In this document: piece by piece, positions 60,701-64,000 of the stretch
Position numbering within the stretch: position 1 is the first letter of the stretch
How the letters are laid out: each line of letters opens with the position of its first letter
NCBI GenBank assembly: GCA_030141605.1
Contig: JAQGDQ010000127.1
Span: 186,001-250,000 of the forward strand
DNA length: 64,000 nucleotides
Source of the DNA: Tubiluchus corallicola
Lineage: Eukaryota > Priapulida > Priapulimorpha > Priapulimorphida > Tubiluchidae
Direction: 5' to 3'
Notes under the pieces: generated by a model
Told to the model about the DNA's origin: nothing
Database searches by the model: none
What the model saw: the letters and a program-made list of their open reading frames with translations, nothing else
Program-made: the position numbers and the translations under genes

Positions 60701-63700
60701 CTACAACCAGGGCCGAAAATTTCTATTCAGTGGTAGTATAAATTAATTTCATGTTTTATAGACAGTGTTTTTGCAAATTTCTTTGTTATATTTCTCTAAG
60801 TTTAAGTGATAACACAGAAACATGATAACATGCTAAGTAGCTTGCCCTTTCCTTTAAAAATGCAGTTTCTGACATGTAGACATTAACAACGCTAATTTTA
60901 TCAAATAGCTTGCAAGCATTTAGTGCAGGACCCTCGAAAGCATGGGCCTATACCATGAGCTACTTTTAATACTAAGTTAATCCAGTAATAAAATATTAGA
61001 CCACAGATAAGAACGAGACATGTTCATTAAACACCTTAGTATTAGATATTTTTTCAGTACTATGGTAGCTACGCTACTATAGAAAGAAAACTTATTACAC
61101 AACTTCAGTTTTAAGTTCGTATGAAGGCATAAGTGCAGATAGTGTCATACATACTTATATCATGACCAGGAGCAAGTTTGACAGTTGTGGGGGTCTCCAG
61201 GGGTATACCCCGATCCTGTCTTTGAGACACGTTCCTTGGTACTTGATCTAGCTGAATAACATTTGTATGCTCTTCCAATGGTTTGCCTTGATCAACCTTT
61301 TGTGAAATGTCATCAAAGGCAAAGATTTCTAGCCCACCTTTCTGTAACCTTTCATTTGTATCTCTTGCAGTACTTTCTACTTCATCAGCTGACTTTTCTT
61401 TTAAAAAACATGGTATTATGCTCAAACAAAATAAAAAACAGTAAACAATTGTAATTCGGTATTAAATCAATTCATAGTTTAATAATCCTGTGCTTTCAAC
61501 AACTCGTTTAATACTCACTGTTCAAGTAGAAAGAAAATGATGTAAGAACTTAAGATAAACATAGTATAAAGGACATGACGGTACTTTATTTACTGCTGCC
61601 AAATTCCATTTAAATTAAAAAGTTCTATGTTATCCGTATAATTACGGAATGCAGAAATTCAGTAACAGAATTCGTGTTAAACCAGTTATGTAAAACTTAG
61701 AATTCGTGTTTTTACAAACACGAAAGCTAGTTGACACAACCTTATTTTGTGTGTATTTTAAACACTACCTATTTAACTAAAGAAAAACTACATAATTCTG
61801 AAAACTATCTAAGAAAACCTTATACCTGAACCACACCCACTGACAGACAGTGGAAATCGCTTTGCTTTTACTCGCAGATCTGGTGGCACCTGTGGGGTGA
61901 AAAGGTCTCTTATAGCTTTCTGGATGAGAGCCCGCTCAGATGCCATGCAGCCAGCAAATAAAGTTAAAGCCTTAGATCTTACCCTGAAAAATTAAAATAT
62001 CGAAACTTGGAATTTCACACATCCATTAAATAAAGCAATGCTGTCTTAGCTAAGGCTGAAAACATACAGTTCCTATGGGAAAAAAATCGGTCATGTTTAG
62101 ATCATTAGTCAAATATTTTGCAACAATTGTTATTGCAGTAGTTTCATAATTTGCATACAATTATTCAAACAAATTTTGCAGATCTGGCTATTCTAACTGC
62201 TAACTGCTGGCAATGTTAACCTGAACCCTTTCTTCCTCTTACCCTTTCCCCTCCCTTTTTTGCACTTTCCCACTGTGGTTAAACACAAACTTTAAAAAAA
62301 ATGTAACTCAGAGAAGAAATTTCATTTGATTTAAAGAATACAAAGTCTCAATTCTCACACTGACATGAAATTTGATTTCTTGAAAATCTACCCAACATTA
62401 ATGATCTTCGATACTTACATGGGTGCTTTGTCTGAACATCTATTTAATATTAATTGAATGAGAAACCAGTGACGAAGATACTGCAAAGAATCACTTTCAA
62501 CATCATCTGCAAATATCAATGCTAATTACAAACTAGTAACTAAGTCTCCTGCAGAATAACTGATAACAAATAAAAAAGCAAACCTTTTTTGCATAAACTA
62601 CGATCACAAAATGTCAATATTGTCAGATATCCAGAATCCTGATCTACGTGTAATGTTTAAATGAAATTTCATTTATCTCTTAAGAATTTAACAACATAAA
62701 AAGGAGCATTTTATTTTAGGTTTGCAGTGATTTATTGACTTCACTGCTAAAATGTTCACCAAACACTGCTTACCAACATTTTCTCTTTCTGGTTCTTCTA
62801 AAAGCATAGCTGATACTTCAACTGCAAAGGTACGATGACTTCCCTAAAAAATGGCAGCACTGTTAAAATATTCATTTTTTAAGCAACACGAGACTTTTTA
62901 GCAAAGAATCGATTGAAGAACTACAGCACGCTTACAATAATATATCTATCAGCTGATTAATTGAATAAAGCATTGAAAATTGTGGACCAACGAGGAGTCA
63001 AACCCATGACCTCTTTTCTTATGAGTCAGGATGTATTATTAATTGAGCTACTGGCCCAACCTAACAGAGCTGGTCTGAAACTCACCTACTACCACACAAT
63101 TGATCAAAGCCACATATCCGCTAACAGTGATGCACACATCACTACATTTTAATGACCTCAATAGCAGGAGTTGATCAAGTCTCTGCAGCATATGTAGTGT
63201 ATACCCTCTGCAACTTTTTTGTAGGTTAACAAAACACACATTAAGAAATGCATGATGCTTAGACCAATAACCTAACAGCTAACTAAATGAAGGAGCCACT
63301 GAAAAATTGTGGAAAACCAGGATTCGAGCTCAGAACCTCCTTTTCTTACATGGCAGATTATTCTACCATTTGAGCTACTGGCCCAACCTAGCAGAAGTAG
63401 CTTGAACTCTCACCCTAGTAGCACACAATCAATGTGCTACTAGTAATATATCATTACTTTGAATACACTCAGCAAACATACATACAAACATATAATACTG
63501 TGAAGATTTTGATGCAGTGGCTCAACTTCATAAATTTTATCTGAAACATTTTACGATTATTGAAATAACTTTCTTCATATTACTCAGTAATCTTGTCATA
63601 CCTTTTCATGTCGAGAAAGTCGACTTAACCATTTCACCATACTAGCATAAACAGATGACGGTAGTTCTTTCAGAATTGAAACAATGCTCTAGAAAACAAA

Positions 63701-63935
63701 GCAAAGAGAAAACAAATTAACAATGAATAAAATGCAGTTGTGATATAAACCATAAACACTATCAAGCACTCAATCTAACATAAAATTAGCATACTACATT
63801 AAAACATCGCAACTCATACTAACTTGTGATGTTTTCACTCTATATTCTGCTTTATCAGGATTCTTTATACACATATGCTGCAACAGTGTACGAACACCTT
63901 CAATGCTGTCCTCGAAAATATTATTTTGAATGTAA
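38495..63935 (-). CDS. NCAPD3: Condensin-2 complex subunit D3 (CAP-D3), 5' end outside window
   Basis: CAP-D3 is the HEAT-repeat subunit of condensin II, a nuclear SMC complex that compacts chromosomes from prophase. Thirty-two exons read in a continuous frame to the stop at 38495-38497, giving 1,232 residues. The human protein has about 1,498, so roughly the first fifth lies right of the window. Diagnostic stretches: [95 protein letters not shown] and the basic end [10 protein letters not shown]. All match human CAP-D3 in order, and all 31 junction phases agree. Introns run from about 110 bases to several kb and hold most of the mobile DNA. The nearest alternative, condensin I CAP-D2, is excluded by the C-terminal tail. 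Confidence 0.95.
39163..39452 (-). repeat. Tandem exon duplication in NCAPD3
   Basis: The exon at 39372-39452 (27 codons) and the exon at 39163-39246 (28 codons) share EDIGK/GDIGK, EKM and QQSSK/RQSSR. Both are phase 0-0, so either can be skipped without frame loss. I know of no counterpart in human CAP-D3. Confidence 0.7.
39714..40336. mobile_element. piggyBac-like MITE with TTAA ends
   Basis: Left end: TTAA at 39714-39717 followed by CCCTTTCACTACGTA. Right end in reverse complement: TTAA (40333-40336) followed by CCCTTTCTCTATGTA, 13 of 15 positions shared. TTAA target sites and CCCTTT-type ends are hallmarks of piggyBac elements. Near the left end are GC-rich fold-backs (GCGGCAGTCTGCCGC at 39782-39796). 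A TG-rich microsatellite lies at 40111-40180. No transposase frame. It sits in the NCAPD3 intron 39630-40470. Confidence 0.7.
40111..40180. repeat. TG-rich microsatellite
   Basis: Alternating TG, GTGC and CATGTG units, irregular. Confidence 0.6.
44671..44706. repeat. (CA)n microsatellite
   Basis: CA dinucleotides with a few TGCA and CGCA interruptions, close to NCAPD3 exon 44728-44855. Confidence 0.85.
44728..47195 (-). CDS. NCAPD3: NCAPD3 exons, end of HEAT region
   Basis: Exons: 47126-47195, 46295-46469, 45925-46098, 45217-45301, 44728-44855. Landmarks: [88 protein letters not shown]. The exon 44728-44855 ends in a run of acidic and charged residues, where the folded part gives way to the tail. 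Microsatellites flank several of these exons. Confidence 0.95.
46122..46215. repeat. (CA)n followed by (TA)n microsatellite
   Basis: CA tract to about 46153, then TA-rich sequence to about 46215, in the intron between two NCAPD3 exons. Confidence 0.85.
47282..47622 (-). repeat. Left inverted terminal repeat (pseudo-LTR) of the Penelope-like element
   Basis: Reverse complement of the right arm over about 280-340 bases, with indels in its inner third. Shared blocks include CCATAAATCTCAAAAATT, AATACAATGTC and AAATAAAGGGTACAAAA. On the minus strand it contains CTGATGA (47370-47364) followed by a short stem and AAAAGCTTCT. Confidence 0.8.
48550..50267 (+). pseudogene. Broken Penelope-type reverse transcriptase / GIY-YIG frame
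   Basis: Remnant open pieces lie at 48597-48794, 48814-49023, 48972-49214, 49398-49604, 49784-50017 and 50014-50268, in shifting frames. RT motifs A (SLDVSG), B ([11 protein letters not shown]) and C (YIDD) are all still readable, so the domain decayed by indels rather than wholesale loss. No intact start or frame covers the domain. Confidence 0.8.
50611..50893 (+). repeat. Right inverted terminal repeat (pseudo-LTR) of the Penelope-like element
   Basis: Matches the left arm in reverse complement. It contains CTAATGA (50802-50808), a short stem and GAAA (50823-50826), then GCTTCTG, and ends in GAGATTTATGGGTCATATTG and a TTCTTCTTTT run. Confidence 0.8.
50978..53711 (-). CDS. NCAPD3: NCAPD3 exons, central HEAT repeats (second part)
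   Basis: Exons: 53535-53711, 53325-53403, 53100-53207, 52320-52449, 51814-51922, 51430-51511, 50978-51082. Landmarks: [112 protein letters not shown]. This is the most conserved part of the family. A GCAC/CA microsatellite (51717-51789) lies just beyond exon 51814-51922. The following intron (47196-50977) carries the Penelope-like element. Confidence 0.95.
51717..51789. repeat. (GCAC)n(CA)n microsatellite
   Basis: AAGCACGC units passing into ACGC and then pure CA. Long open frames across it on both strands are a by-product of the repeat. Confidence 0.9.
54554..58662 (-). CDS. NCAPD3: NCAPD3 exons, central HEAT repeats (first part)
   Basis: Exons: 58529-58662, 58182-58297, 57603-57716, 57000-57177, 56000-56093, 54554-54720. 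Clear HEAT helices: [91 protein letters not shown]. Donors at 58528 (GTGTGG) and 55999 (GTGTTA) are weak but are required by phase and by alignment to human. The 1.3-kb intron between 54721 and 55999 contains an unassigned plus-strand open frame. Confidence 0.92.
55516..55950 (+). other. Unassigned 144-codon open frame in an NCAPD3 intron
   Basis: Opposite to NCAPD3, within the intron 54721-55999. The product is polar with several cysteines near the end ([20 protein letters not shown]) and no family I recognise. The length is unusual for chance in DNA this AT-rich, but no promoter, splice signal or relative supports it. Confidence 0.2.
58855..58953 (-). mobile_element. Possible hAT-type transposon end fragment
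   Basis: On the minus strand the segment starts CAGGAGTGTGAAAG near 58953 and continues through GC-rich GACCGCGGGCTACTTGCGGCC. This resembles the CAGGGGTGTC...CGGCCCGC ends of many hAT elements. It is much more GC-rich than its AT-rich surroundings. No partner end or target duplication was found. Confidence 0.35.
61155..63935 (-). CDS. NCAPD3: NCAPD3 exons, N-terminal part in window
   Basis: Exons in transcript order: 63824-63935, 63602-63688, 62774-62843, 62419-62506, 61826-61983, 61155-61397. They encode helical HEAT-type sequence ([48 protein letters not shown] then [12 protein letters not shown]). The last exon (61155-61397) is longer, acidic and low in HEAT pattern ([23 protein letters not shown]), probably a disordered insert. 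The first exon begins in phase after an acceptor at 63936-63937, so at least one more exon lies to the right. Two tRNA-like SINE copies sit in the intron at 62844-63601. Confidence 0.93.
62980..63110 (-). repeat. tRNA-Met-like SINE, copy A
   Basis: On the minus strand: GGCCAGTAGCTCAATT (A box region, about 63041-63056), CTGACTCATAAGAA (the CTCATAA anticodon loop typical of tRNA-Met), then GGTCATGGGTTTGACTCC (B box, 63011-62994). The folded cloverleaf is imperfect and a related tail continues past the tRNA part, so this is a SINE rather than a tRNA gene. Confidence 0.65.
63305..63435 (-). repeat. tRNA-Met-like SINE, copy B
   Basis: Same orientation as copy A and about 320 bases away. A box region TAGCTCAAATGGTAGA (63377-63362) and B box GGTTCTGAGCTCGAATCC (63337-63320). 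The leader GTTGGGCCAGTAGCTCAA and the outer part with CACACAATC/CACACAATT are shared with copy A. Both lie in the NCAPD3 intron 62844-63601. Confidence 0.65.
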
Positions 63936-64000
63936 CTAAAACAATAAAAGAACCAGAAATTAATAAAACTTTACAATCAAAAAACCAAAAGAGTAAAAAT

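Overview
The window is animal nuclear DNA: AT-rich, with widely spaced intron-containing genes, GT-AG splice sites and much degenerate repeat DNA. I recognise three protein genes. A sterol-synthesis dehydrogenase (NSDHL family) argues against insects and nematodes, which lack that pathway. A Penelope-like retroelement, a piggyBac-like short element, and 5S-rRNA-like and tRNA-like repeats fit a non-ecdysozoan invertebrate. The species cannot be named from sequence alone.

Layout. 1-4029: no recognised gene; triplet repeats, a 156-bp direct duplication and a short inverted-repeat pair. 4098-5120 (+): NSDHL, whole coding region in one exon. 5121-7628: 3' flank of two convergent genes. 7629-28702 (-): a typical calpain of 18 exons whose phases join without conflict into 668 codons, with the Cys-His-Asn triad, a C2-like domain III and a degenerate penta-EF-hand domain. 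Its introns hold a minisatellite, microsatellites, a hairpin, two 5S-like sequences and a 176-bp tandem duplication. 28703-38494: about 9.8 kb with no recognised gene. 38495-63935 (-): condensin II subunit CAP-D3 (NCAPD3), 32 exons giving 1,232 codons to the native stop; the 5' end lies beyond the right edge.

Mobile DNA sits mainly in NCAPD3 introns: a decayed 3.6-kb Penelope-like element (47282-50893, antisense to the host gene, with inverted terminal repeats holding hammerhead-ribozyme-like cores), a 0.6-kb element with TTAA ends (39714-40336), and two tRNA-Met-like SINE copies near 63 kb.

The three genes do unrelated jobs (sterol C4 demethylation, calcium-linked proteolysis, mitotic chromosome compaction); nothing suggests they work together. 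No new biological system is evident. The most unusual items are the Penelope element with inverted ribozyme-bearing ends, the 5S-like repeats, a duplicated exon in the NCAPD3 tail and the eroded calcium-binding domain of the calpain. All exon edges were set by eye from splice consensus, phase and family similarity, so a few may be off by some bases.
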